A DNA stretch of 64,000 nucleotides, taken from NCBI RefSeq assembly GCF_000426285.1, contig NZ_AUFB01000022.1, forward strand, positions 1 to 64,000. Direction: 5' to 3'. The translations under genes and the position numbers were made by a program. The notes under the pieces were generated by a model. The model saw only the letters and a program-made list of their open reading frames with translations, made no database searches and was not told the DNA's origin. This stretch comes from Rhizobium leucaenae USDA 9039 (GTDB taxonomy: Bacteria; Pseudomonadota; Alphaproteobacteria; Rhizobiales; Rhizobiaceae). Positions 36,001 to 44,414 of this stretch are shown here, in pieces (positions within the stretch are counted from its first letter, which is position 1; each line of letters opens with the position of its first letter).

Positions 36001-36990
36001 TCAGAGGTTGATCCGGGGATCGGCCATCGACTGCGCGATCTCGATGAGCGTGTTGACCAGGATGTACAAGATTCCGAAGATGATGGCGACGCCCAGGACT
36101 GCCGGCAGATCGGCGCTGGCAAAGGCCTGGACCGCGTAAAGACCCAGACCGGGCCATCCGAAAACGCGCTCGACAACAAGCAAATTGCCGAAGAGAAGGC
36201 GGACCTGCAGGCTTAGCATGGACAGTGGGGCCGTGGCGGCATTGCGCAAACCGTGGCGCAACAGCACCTTTGTCTCGCTGAGGCCTTTGCCGCGTGCGGT
36301 CCGAACATATGCCTGACTCATAACGTCGTGAAGTGCACCGTTCAGGCTTCGCCCAACCGCGACTCCGATCGGCAACGCCAGTGCAAGCGCCGGCAAGATC
36401 ATGTGCAGCAGCGCATCGGCGCTGACTTCGGGCCTGCCGACGAGTAGTCCATCGATGACGTTGAGTCCCGTAGGGCCTGCGAAATCGCGGTAGGCAAGCC
36501 GACCTGCTCCGGGAAGCCAATGGAGTCGGAACCAGAAAAAATAGGCCAGAAGCAAGGCCGAGAGAAAGATCGGCGTGGAACCTACCCCCACCATTGCGAG
36601 CCTTATGCCGCCTGATCCAGGAATCAGGAACTGAAGCGCAGCCATGACGCCGGCGAGCGCCACTCCCAAAATGATCGACGCCAGGCCGAGTTCAAGCGTG
36701 GCAGGAAGATATTGCCTTATGTCGTCAGCCACCGGCCGCCGGGTCCTTACCGACGTCCCTAGATCCGCATGTACGAGGCGGAAGAGAAAGCGCCCGTACT
36801 GAACGACAACCGGATCGTCCAGTCCGAGCTGCTCGCGCCTCGCTTCGACCGTTTCCGGAGGAGCGTTCGGTCCGGCAATGGCCCGCGCTGGATCGGCGGG
36901 GATAATGCTTTGGAGGCCGAAAACGATGAAGCTCATGACCAGGACAACCACGACGGCGCCCACGATACTTTTGATGAGATATGCCAGCAT
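36001..36990 (-). CDS. Peptide-type ABC transporter permease (DppB-like)
   Basis: A 329-residue permease with six to seven membrane segments, of the dipeptide/oligopeptide (BPD_transp_1) family. The N-terminal MLAYLIKSIVGAVVVVLVMS and the IPADPARAI segment are typical of DppB-like proteins, and the EAA loop lies near QAYVRTARGKGLSETKVLLR (residue 215 on). Its start follows directly the stop of the next permease (TAGATG). It is the last gene of the minus-strand operon and its 3' end is duplicated at 29482. Its partner permease, ATPase and binding protein are upstream. Substrate probably peptides or nickel-like ligands. Confidence 0.88.
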   Translation of the reverse strand: MLAYLIKSIVGAVVVVLVMSFIVFGLQSIIPADPARAIAGPNAPPETVEARREQLGLDDPVVVQYGRFLFRLVHADLGTSVRTRRPVADDIRQYLPATLELGLASIILGVALAGVMAALQFLIPGSGGIRLAMVGVGSTPIFLSALLLAYFFWFRLHWLPGAGRLAYRDFAGPTGLNVIDGLLVGRPEVSADALLHMILPALALALPIGVAVGRSLNGALHDVMSQAYVRTARGKGLSETKVLLRHGLRNAATAPLSMLSLQVRLLFGNLLVVERVFGWPGLGLYAVQAFASADLPAVLGVAIIFGILYILVNTLIEIAQSMADPRINL

Positions 36991-37854
36991 CTACGCCCCC
37001 CTCAGCGCGGCGCGAATGCCGTCGCCTGCAAGGTTGGCGAGGAGGCAGAGGAGAAAAATGATTGCGGCCGGCAGGATCGGGAGCCACCAATGGACGGTGA
37101 GACTGTCGAGGGTGCGCGATGTCATCGCTCCAAGTTCAGGCGCGGGTGCAGGCAATCCAAGGCCAAGAAACGACATCAGCGACATCGTCATGATGACGTT
37201 GGCGACATCGAGTGACGCCCCGATGAGCAAGGCCGGGACCACTCCCGGCAACAAGTAGCGCAACAGCAGGCGCGAACCGTGGACGCCGGCGATACGCGCC
37301 GCCTCGACGTGAGGACGCACAATGAGACGACGAATTTCGTCGCGCGCGATACGCGCGTACCAGGGCCACCAGGTAATGGCTAGCGCGATCATCGTGTTGA
37401 CGAGCCCGGGGCCAAGCGAAGCCACGACAGCGAGCGCAATGATTGTCCCTGGAAGGACTATGAACAAGTCGATGATCCGGTCGATGACCAGATCGACCTT
37501 GTCGCCCATCAGGCCCGAAATCAGTCCGACCAGCGAGCCGACAGTGAGACTGAAACCGATAACGGCCAATCCTGGCAGCCACGTATAGTGAACGCCGAGG
37601 ATCACGCGCGAGAACAGGTCGCGGCCGATCTCGTCGGTGCCGAACCAATGTTCGGCCGAAGGCGGCAGGTAAGCCCTGGCGACGCGCAGTTGTGGGTCGA
37701 ACGGCGTGATCCAGGGCGCCACCACGGCAACGACGGTGACGACAGGCATGCCGACAATGCCGACGCTTTCAAGCCAACCCGCACGCCGGAAGAAATCGCG
37801 CCAGTTGAACCGAGGCCGTGCGGGCAGCGTGTCCGGTATTGGCCTGTCGGTCAT
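36991..37854 (-). CDS. Peptide-type ABC transporter permease (DppC-like)
   Basis: A 287-residue permease of the DppC/OppC kind: an N-terminal OppC_N-type region with a membrane segment (GIVGMPVVTVVAVVAPWITPF) is followed by the GTDEIGRDLFSRVILG motif near residue 75 and the core permease domain with EAA loop VEAARIAGVHGSRLLLRY near residue 180. It pairs with the DppB-like permease. Its ATG (37852-37854) overlaps the ATPase stop by 4 nt, so the operon is translationally coupled. Confidence 0.9.
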   Translation of the reverse strand: MTDRPIPDTLPARPRFNWRDFFRRAGWLESVGIVGMPVVTVVAVVAPWITPFDPQLRVARAYLPPSAEHWFGTDEIGRDLFSRVILGVHYTWLPGLAVIGFSLTVGSLVGLISGLMGDKVDLVIDRIIDLFIVLPGTIIALAVVASLGPGLVNTMIALAITWWPWYARIARDEIRRLIVRPHVEAARIAGVHGSRLLLRYLLPGVVPALLIGASLDVANVIMTMSLMSFLGLGLPAPAPELGAMTSRTLDSLTVHWWLPILPAAIIFLLCLLANLAGDGIRAALRGA

Positions 37855-39653
37855 CGCCCGCCTCCCGTCCGCAGATTCGGCATCGCTGCAATGAGAGATC
37901 GAGTGTAGGCGGACTGTGGTGCCGCGATGATGGCATCTGGATCGGCAATCTCAACCAACTCGCCGTCCTTCAGCACCGCGACACGGTCGGCGATGATCCT
38001 GGCGGCCGCAAGATCGTGGGTCACGAATAGCATCGCCATGTCGAGCTGCCGCCGAAGGTCGCTAAGAAGGTTCAAGGTGGTGGCCGCCAGCGACACGTCC
38101 ATGGCGCTAATCGGCTCATCGCAGAGCAGAAGCCTTGGGGGGACAATGACCGCGCGAGCCAAAACCGCGCGCTGGCACTGCCCGACCGAAATCTCGGCCG
38201 GCAGTGCGTCCATCAGAACCGGATCGAGGCCGACCAGCTTTATTGCCTCTCCCACGCGACGACGGCCGTAGTCACTGTCCAGCGAAACGGCCCGCAGGCG
38301 CTCGCCGATCTGCTCGCCGATCGTGAGCCACGGCGTCAGCGCCGCCACGGGGTCTTGAAACACGACTTGCGGGGGAAGCTTGTCGAAGCGTGTAACAGTG
38401 CCGCTCTCGGGTACCACTAGTCCGGCAGCAATCCTCAGGAGGGTAGACTTGCCGGCGCCACTCTCACCCACCAGGGCGACGCACTCGCCAAGCTTGATCG
38501 AGAGGTTAACCGATCTGAGAACGGGCTGGGGTTGACGCCGTCCCCAAAACGATCGGATGCCTGTCCGATATGTTTTTCCGACGTTGGAAAGCTTCAAGGC
38601 GGCGGTTTCCTGAATGGCCTGGGCCGGCCATGGCTTCGCATCAGCGCGCCGCACTGAGAGAAATGGAGTTTGTTCGTGGTGAAGGCAAGCAACTGCGCCA
38701 CCGTGGACCAAAGCGGGCTCCAGCGGTGGGCGGATTGCCGTGCAATCTGGCTGCGCGATCGGGCAACGTGTCGCGTAGGCGCAGGCGTTCTCAACATTTA
38801 TGAAGCGCGTGCGCTCGGATGGGAGCGTGGGCAGCGGGCGCCGTCGATCAGAGTCCAGATCGAATCGAGCGGCGAGCAGGCCGGCAGAATAGGGGTGCGT
38901 GGCATTTCGGGCCACTTCCTGCATGCGGCCCATTTCAACGATGCGTCCGGCGTAGAGAACCAGAACGCGGTCGGCCAGTGAGGCGGCAACACTGAGATCG
39001 TGCGTAACGAACAGAATTGCCGCCTGCTGATCTCGGGCGAAATTGCGCAGCAGGTCGAGGATCTGCTCCTGCATGGTGACATCGAGCGCGGTGGTCGGTT
39101 CATCGGCGATGAGCAGCTTCGGTCTTGCCATCATCGCCATGGCTATAAGCACCCGCTGGCGCTGCCCCCCCGACAGGCGATGCGGAAGCGCATCGGCAAT
39201 GCGGTCCGGGTCAGGCAGGCCGGTTCGGCTGAGCCAGTCTTCGATCGATCCCTCGCATCCTCCGTTGGATTCTCGCATCTGGTGGCGGATCGTCATCGTG
39301 GGGTTGAGCGCGCCCATCGGATCTTGCGATATGGCGCGCACGAGGTGGCGGCGAGCCGACTGCCAGGTGCGCCTTCGCGCGCCGACCAGCTCGATCCCCA
39401 CTAGCCGGATCGAGCCCGCAATCTGCGGCAGGTGTTCCCGCGGCAGGAGCCCCTGAAGCGTCAGCCCGATGCTTGTCTTGCCGGAACCGCTTTCACCGAC
39501 CAACGCGATGATCTCGCCCGGAAACATCTCGAAACTGATGTCATCGAGGACGCGGGAAGGGCGGCCTTCGCGGCTGAGGATGACTGAGAGGTCCTTAACA
39601 GCGAGGACGGACTCGGTCACGGGTTCGGACGTTCGGTGCGAAAGGTTGACCAT
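37851..39653 (-). CDS. Fused peptide-type ABC transporter ATPase (DppD-DppF-like)
   Basis: A 600-residue protein that joins two ATPases in one chain. Domain 1: Walker A GESGSGKTS near residue 47, signature LSGGQRQRVLIAMAMMA, Walker B LLIADEPTTALD; an oligopeptide C-terminal extension with four cysteines (CAYATRCPIAQPDC) follows. Domain 2: Walker A GESGAGKST, an unusual signature ISVGQCQRAVLARAV and Walker B LLLCDEPISAMD. Fused forms are known, for example GsiA in glutathione import. The ATG at 39651-39653 was chosen as the first Met near the domain; the ribosome binding site is weak. The frame runs open further upstream into the binding-protein gene. Confidence 0.88.
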   Translation of the reverse strand: MVNLSHRTSEPVTESVLAVKDLSVILSREGRPSRVLDDISFEMFPGEIIALVGESGSGKTSIGLTLQGLLPREHLPQIAGSIRLVGIELVGARRRTWQSARRHLVRAISQDPMGALNPTMTIRHQMRESNGGCEGSIEDWLSRTGLPDPDRIADALPHRLSGGQRQRVLIAMAMMARPKLLIADEPTTALDVTMQEQILDLLRNFARDQQAAILFVTHDLSVAASLADRVLVLYAGRIVEMGRMQEVARNATHPYSAGLLAARFDLDSDRRRPLPTLPSERTRFINVENACAYATRCPIAQPDCTAIRPPLEPALVHGGAVACLHHEQTPFLSVRRADAKPWPAQAIQETAALKLSNVGKTYRTGIRSFWGRRQPQPVLRSVNLSIKLGECVALVGESGAGKSTLLRIAAGLVVPESGTVTRFDKLPPQVVFQDPVAALTPWLTIGEQIGERLRAVSLDSDYGRRRVGEAIKLVGLDPVLMDALPAEISVGQCQRAVLARAVIVPPRLLLCDEPISAMDVSLAATTLNLLSDLRRQLDMAMLFVTHDLAAARIIADRVAVLKDGELVEIADPDAIIAAPQSAYTRSLIAAMPNLRTGGGR

Positions 39654-39702
39654 TTGTGATACGAGCCTGGCCTGCTGCTGGAATGAACCGGTGGGCCGGA
39701 GT

Positions 39703-41259
39703 TCAGGATCCCCAGCGAACGGTGGCGAAGTCGATGTTGCCGGGTGGGTACACGGGACGCAGTCCAAGGTCCTTCAGGCCCTTGGCGTGGACAACCACAT
39801 CGTTGACGTCGACGAGTGGGATGACGATGCCGGCATCGAAATACATCTGCCCTGCTCTTTCGTAGAGAGCGTCGCGTTTTTTGGCGTCGGTCAACCGCCC
39901 GGCCTGCTCTACGATGGCATCGGCTTCCGGCAGCACCCGGCCAAAAAAATTGAGAGGACCGTTTTTTGTGAAGAACACCTTGGCCTGGCTCTCCGGATGA
40001 GCGGCGTCCGGGCCTGCGATCGTGAGCAGCAAATCGGGAGGGTTTGGGTCGTTCTTCAAGTTGTAAGCAGCGCCAGAGGGCAGCACGTAAGCCTTTGCAG
40101 TTACGCCGATCGACGCCAGTTGCGCTATCATCAGGTCGGCGATGCGACCGTAGCTCGGGGCCGCGCTATGGAGGCCAATGACCAAATTTACCGCGCCATG
40201 TTTGGCGATTGCTGCTTTCGCTGCCTCGAAGTCGGTCGGGAACCGGATCGGATTCACGGGGTCGAGCATCACGTTCGGATAAACCGACCTCGACAGGCTT
40301 GCGAACTCTCCAAAGGCGTCTTTGACCCACAGCGCCGGGTTGATCGCTGTCAAAACGGCCTTGCGGACCTCCGGGTCGTCGAGCGGCGAGTTCGGCTTAA
40401 CGAAGAGATCGTATGGTATCATGCTCGGGGCGGTGGTGATCTCCAGACCCGCGGGCAGGCTGGTGAGTTGCGCGAACGGATAGTTGATCGGCACGGCATC
40501 GATCGCCCCGGCCTGCAATTGAAGTATCTGCTGGCTGATATCGGGCACGACCGAAATCTGGATCTGCCGGAAGAACGGTTTGTCGCCCCAATAGTCGTCG
40601 TTGCGTTCGAGTACATAGCGCTGGCCGCGTTTGAATTCAGCGAGTTTGAATGGACCCGTGCCGACCGCATGCTCATTTAGCCAGGTCGTCGCGAAGTCGC
40701 CGTTGTCATGCGTGGCGAGCGCTGCCGGACTGATGATCTTGGGGCCCCACGGACTGGAAAGGGCATCGAGGAACGAAGGCTGAGGATGGTCCAGCGTGAG
40801 CACAACCGTCGAATCATCGGGCGTCCTCATATCCTTCACGTTGGCCAGGAAGTAGCTCAGGATCAGCTCACGATCGCGGCGGCGTTCGAACGACTTTTTG
40901 ACCGCCGCCGCATTGAATGGCGCGCCATCATGGAACTTGACACCGTCGACTAGGTGGAAGGTGTAGGTCAGCCCGTCGTCCGAGATCTCCCAGCTCTTGG
41001 CGAGCAGTCCAACGATCTTGGTCGAGCCCGGCTCGTATTCGACGAGACCCTCGTAGACGTTGTCGATTGCGCTCATCGCACCGGTCTCAAACCCGTTGTC
41101 CGGGTCGAATGTGCCAATATCGGCTACATAAGGTATGCGGAGGACCTCTTGCGCGTGGGCGATCGCCGACGAACCTTGGAAACCGACCGCAAGCACCAGT
41201 GTGCCTAGGCAGAAGCCGCGCCTGGTGAATTGGCTGGTCAGACAAGGGTACGTCTGCAC
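39703..41259 (-). CDS. Peptide-type ABC transporter substrate-binding protein (SBP_bac_5)
   Basis: A 518-residue binding protein. The N-terminus (TRRGFCLGTLVLAVGFQGSS) holds twin arginines and a hydrophobic core, cleaved near AHAQ, so export is by Tat or Sec. The mature part has SBP_bac_5 signatures: GTFDPDNGFETGAM, LAKSWEISDDGLTYTFHL near residue 90, and VKFHDGAPFNAAAV. GTG at 41257-41259 is the start, behind AAGGGGAAGC. It opens the operon of the peptide-type transporter (binding protein, fused ATPase, two permeases). Ligand unknown. Confidence 0.9.
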   Translation of the reverse strand: MQTYPCLTSQFTRRGFCLGTLVLAVGFQGSSAIAHAQEVLRIPYVADIGTFDPDNGFETGAMSAIDNVYEGLVEYEPGSTKIVGLLAKSWEISDDGLTYTFHLVDGVKFHDGAPFNAAAVKKSFERRRDRELILSYFLANVKDMRTPDDSTVVLTLDHPQPSFLDALSSPWGPKIISPAALATHDNGDFATTWLNEHAVGTGPFKLAEFKRGQRYVLERNDDYWGDKPFFRQIQISVVPDISQQILQLQAGAIDAVPINYPFAQLTSLPAGLEITTAPSMIPYDLFVKPNSPLDDPEVRKAVLTAINPALWVKDAFGEFASLSRSVYPNVMLDPVNPIRFPTDFEAAKAAIAKHGAVNLVIGLHSAAPSYGRIADLMIAQLASIGVTAKAYVLPSGAAYNLKNDPNPPDLLLTIAGPDAAHPESQAKVFFTKNGPLNFFGRVLPEADAIVEQAGRLTDAKKRDALYERAGQMYFDAGIVIPLVDVNDVVVHAKGLKDLGLRPVYPPGNIDFATVRWGS

Positions 41260-41608
41260 TAAGCTTCCCCTTCCGCTCGATCACTCAGAAGGCCTGCAGG
41301 ATGGCTTACCGCCGAGTTCCGCAAATCGTACCTCCGAGACCGATCGTGGTCCATTGAGCCGTAGGCACGGGGTATCCTATACCTGGGGCATAGATTTGCC
41401 GATGGGTTGCGAAAAGCCGCTCTCCGGTGAGGCTGGAGCATCCGCCGGTAGACGGGATCGATCGGCGATCGGGCTCTGGCTTGGAGGACTCGGCGCGAGC
41501 CAGTGCCTTATCAAGACTGGCAGGTCGGCATTGACCTGATCCTTGCGTTGCGAAGAGGCCGATCCACATCCCATCGCCGAGATCACCACGAATCCAGCCG
41601 CCCCATAC
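41260..41608. other. Intergenic, upstream of the peptide ABC operon
   Basis: No gene supported. Bases 41459-41501 resemble 33634-33675, at the 3' end of the Bfd-like gene, in a reverse-readable GC-rich segment of about 42 bp. The promoter of the binding-protein gene should be near 41280-41350 on the minus strand. Confidence 0.4.
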
Positions 41609-42745
41609 TCATTCTGGCGTATTGTAGGACATAACGAGGTTGGTTCCGCCAGTATTGAGAAGGCCCCAGTAAGCTCCGTTCACATGCCGCAAACGATCGG
41701 GTTTGAAGGGGATTGGATTGCCGTTTGGCCAGGTACGCTCCAGCGTCGATCGGAAGATGTCAGCCCAAAAATCGACGCTGAGAAAGGCGTGATAAATCCC
41801 CGTATAGACCAATGCCTCATTGTCCGTCTGAAAAGCGTCCGCGGCGTGTGGAAGGTAGCGGAATCGTTGCGGTATGAATCTGGTCACAGGCAGCCCGAAG
41901 AACGCTGCTTCATCAAGGGTTCCCGAACTCAGACCGACGACGCGCTGAAGGGACTCGTCGCATAGAAGCTCGTACATATCGATATCGCTGTTGACGTGCG
42001 GGATGCCATGATGCTCGAGGAACGCGGCCAATTCCGGGCTCGGATGAGGCGAGAAGGGGTGAGGGCGAAAGGCGACGGATCCGCTCTTGGCGAGTTCCGC
42101 TATTCTGTCTTTATGATCAAGCAAGGTGGCGATCCGCCCGTCATCGATCAATGACGCGTCGAATGGGGTCTGACCGACGATCAGCGTCTCGAAGGATCGC
42201 CCTTTTGTTTTGAAAGCACTACGCCGAATTGCCGTCGCCTTGTGAAGGCCGACATGGAAATCGACTTCCTGACCGGATAGGGCATATGGCGCGATTGCAG
42301 CCGATAGTTCGCCACGGTTCGACGAAAATCCGAAGAATATATCGTCGAGAAACCGCAATGGATGCCATCGCATGTCGACAAAGGGTATATCCAGGCGGTT
42401 GAGAACTTTCTGCAGTAGCGGTGAGATCTCGAAACCTAGTACCAATGAATTTTCGACATGGGGCAGGAACAACGCACAAACAATATCTGTCGCATCGGCC
42501 GCGAAGATCCTTGCCCAGCTTGCGGCGTTCGCCGCCAGACCAAAGGCGTCATAAACGGCTTTGCCGTCGAATGGTGATGCATCGTCCCATTCTAGTATGG
42601 TAACCGGTAGGCGGGTTGCCGCCGAAATCTGTGGCGTCAGCATTGCAGCGAAGAGATTTGTGTTTGTCGCAAATCCCTTCCGTGACGTTTTTTCGGCTGT
42701 AGCGCGCAGCAGGTCAGAGGTTATTACGATACGTTTGGGTTGCAT
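41609..42745 (-). CDS. Protein of unknown function, capsule/GT-B-like features
   Basis: A 378-residue soluble protein (MQPKRIVITSDLLRATAEKT...). Two alpha/beta-like halves are suggested: an N-terminal half with RLPVTILEWDD and VCALFLPHVENSLVLGFEIS, and a C-terminal half with SVAFRPHPFSPHPSPELAAF and VVGLSSGTLDEAAFFGLPVT. The RPHP and SSGTLDEAAFFGLP motifs resemble the sugar-nucleotide-binding end of GT-B glycosyltransferases or capsule-export (KpsS/LipB-like) proteins. This is a structural impression only. GAGG lies 11 nt before the ATG at 42743-42745. It stands alone. Confidence 0.65.
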   Translation of the reverse strand: MQPKRIVITSDLLRATAEKTSRKGFATNTNLFAAMLTPQISAATRLPVTILEWDDASPFDGKAVYDAFGLAANAASWARIFAADATDIVCALFLPHVENSLVLGFEISPLLQKVLNRLDIPFVDMRWHPLRFLDDIFFGFSSNRGELSAAIAPYALSGQEVDFHVGLHKATAIRRSAFKTKGRSFETLIVGQTPFDASLIDDGRIATLLDHKDRIAELAKSGSVAFRPHPFSPHPSPELAAFLEHHGIPHVNSDIDMYELLCDESLQRVVGLSSGTLDEAAFFGLPVTRFIPQRFRYLPHAADAFQTDNEALVYTGIYHAFLSVDFWADIFRSTLERTWPNGNPIPFKPDRLRHVNGAYWGLLNTGGTNLVMSYNTPE

Positions 42746-43269
42746 ACGACTATAATCCTCTTTGAAAGGCTCTTTGAAAAAATTCTGCTTGGCTGCGCAA
42801 TTTCATCTTTGCTCATTTTGGTTGGGGTCAGGCAGCCTCGCGGTTAAGACGTCGGCCAAACAAATTCGCAGCATGGCAAGAGCGCTTGGTCCGAATGCCC
42901 ATTCGAAATACGGACTTCATCCCGCCCGGTCAGGTTGAAGATTGCCGCCCGACCGTTGTGGCAGCGCACGGATCGACTGTTTCAGCTTGCCATGACCAGC
43001 TCGACGGCGTTGTTCAGTGTTCGACATGCCGGTGCATCGTTGCCTGCGTTATTTTATCATCCCTTTTGAGTTAAGTCAGCGCTGTAGCGTAGCCTGGCGC
43101 CGAGCGGAAGAATGGGCGACGGCGAGGTCGGTAACATAACTGCCGCCAAAAAGAGTTTTTCAACCGCCGCTGCCACAATTATGCCTGCGGTTTAACGGAA
43201 TTGTCGCCGGCGCGTATGCCCCGTGCCGGCGCAATCCGGTGCCTTCTTCGGGAAGTATATTTTGTGAAC
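42746..43269. other. Intergenic stretch without a supported gene
   Basis: About 520 bp between the divergent unknown gene and the L,D-transpeptidase gene. Short frames have no start signals. The first part contains the doubled words CTCTTTGAAA; no known repeat recognised. Confidence 0.4.
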
Positions 43270-44052
43270 ATGAAGACCATAAGATCAGCCCTTTTACTCG
43301 TTCTCGCTGTCCTGATGGCAAGCGTCGCCGCGCATGCCCAGGAATGGAGATACTATCCAGATTATGGCGACGACCCGGACGGCGGCTATGCTGCTCCGCG
43401 CTATTGGCGGCAGGCGCCACCGGACTATCGCGATTATCGGCGTTCCGACGATGGCTATAACTATCGGAATGATCGCTATGGTTATTATGACGACGAAGAC
43501 GGAGATTTCCCGGCGCGCCGTCGTCCGCAACGGCGGGCTTCCATCGACCGCGAGGCGATTGCTCCGCAACTCGCTCCAGGCGCCAAGGACGACAGGCGGG
43601 CGGGCTTGGCGAAGTCACCGATCCCGCGCACGGTTGTGCCCTTTTCTGGCTACGAACCTGGCACCATCGTGATCTCCACAAAGGAAAAGCGCCTCTATTT
43701 TGTGCTCAACGACGGAACTGCACTCAAATACGGCATCGGTGTCGGCAAGCAGGGCTTTGCCTGGAAGGGAACGCAGGCGATCAGCCGCAAAGCCGAGTGG
43801 CCGGATTGGACGCCGCCCAAGGAAATGATTGCTCGCCGGCCGGAATTACCTGATCACATGGATGGCGGTCTCAATAATCCCCTGGGCGCAAGAGCGCTCT
43901 ATCTCGGTTCTACGCTTTACCGCATCCATGGCACCAATGAGCCCAATTCGATCGGCAAGGCGGTATCCTCTGGCTGCATCCGTATGGCAAATCCGGATGT
44001 CATGGATCTCTATGGCCGCGTCGGGGTGGGAACAAAGGTCGTTGTGCTCTGA
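43270..44052 (+). CDS. Exported L,D-transpeptidase (YkuD/ErfK family)
   Basis: A 260-residue protein. Residues 1-24 are a signal peptide (ALLLVLAVLMASVAAHA). A Tyr/Asp/Arg-rich low-complexity stretch (residues about 25-90, e.g. YPDYGDDPDGGY, RYGYYDDEDGD) follows, then the YkuD domain from residue about 130 (GTIVISTKEKRLYFVLNDGT) with the catalytic set HGTNEP and SSGCIRM (Cys near 232). L,D-transpeptidases crosslink peptidoglycan or attach proteins in the periplasm. The ATG at 43270 begins the signal peptide; the ribosome binding site is weak. The repeat region may bind the cell wall or metal. Confidence 0.85.
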   Translation: MKTIRSALLLVLAVLMASVAAHAQEWRYYPDYGDDPDGGYAAPRYWRQAPPDYRDYRRSDDGYNYRNDRYGYYDDEDGDFPARRRPQRRASIDREAIAPQLAPGAKDDRRAGLAKSPIPRTVVPFSGYEPGTIVISTKEKRLYFVLNDGTALKYGIGVGKQGFAWKGTQAISRKAEWPDWTPPKEMIARRPELPDHMDGGLNNPLGARALYLGSTLYRIHGTNEPNSIGKAVSSGCIRMANPDVMDLYGRVGVGTKVVVL

Positions 44053-44414
44053 TTGCAGCTTAGCGCGTCGGGGCGCCACGATCCGGTGATTGCGTTTCGC
44101 AGGCTCGTAACATCGTCGAACGTCGAGCATAAAGGTGCCCAGAGTTTCCAAGAAGTCGAAGAATCTCGATAGAATCTTTTGAATTCGCTGCATTGTGTCG
44201 GCCCATTTTCGATCAAGCAATCGAGCGCAGCGAAACACTGCAAAAGCCCCTGGCAATGGCGATGTTCAAAGCAGTAAGCAGATCCTTCTGTCCGCCGAGG
44301 AGCTGAATTTGTTCTTGCGCGGTCCGTTGGTTGGTCGCTAAGTCATGTTGCCGTGAGCTTCGTAGCCGAAAAGCGACCTCGGCCTGATCGAATTTGAGCA
44401 TCGAAGGTAATTCA
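44053..44414. other. Intergenic, upstream of serA
   Basis: No gene supported. The serA ribosome binding site GAAGGTAATTC lies at its end. No leader peptide or riboswitch was recognised. Confidence 0.4.
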
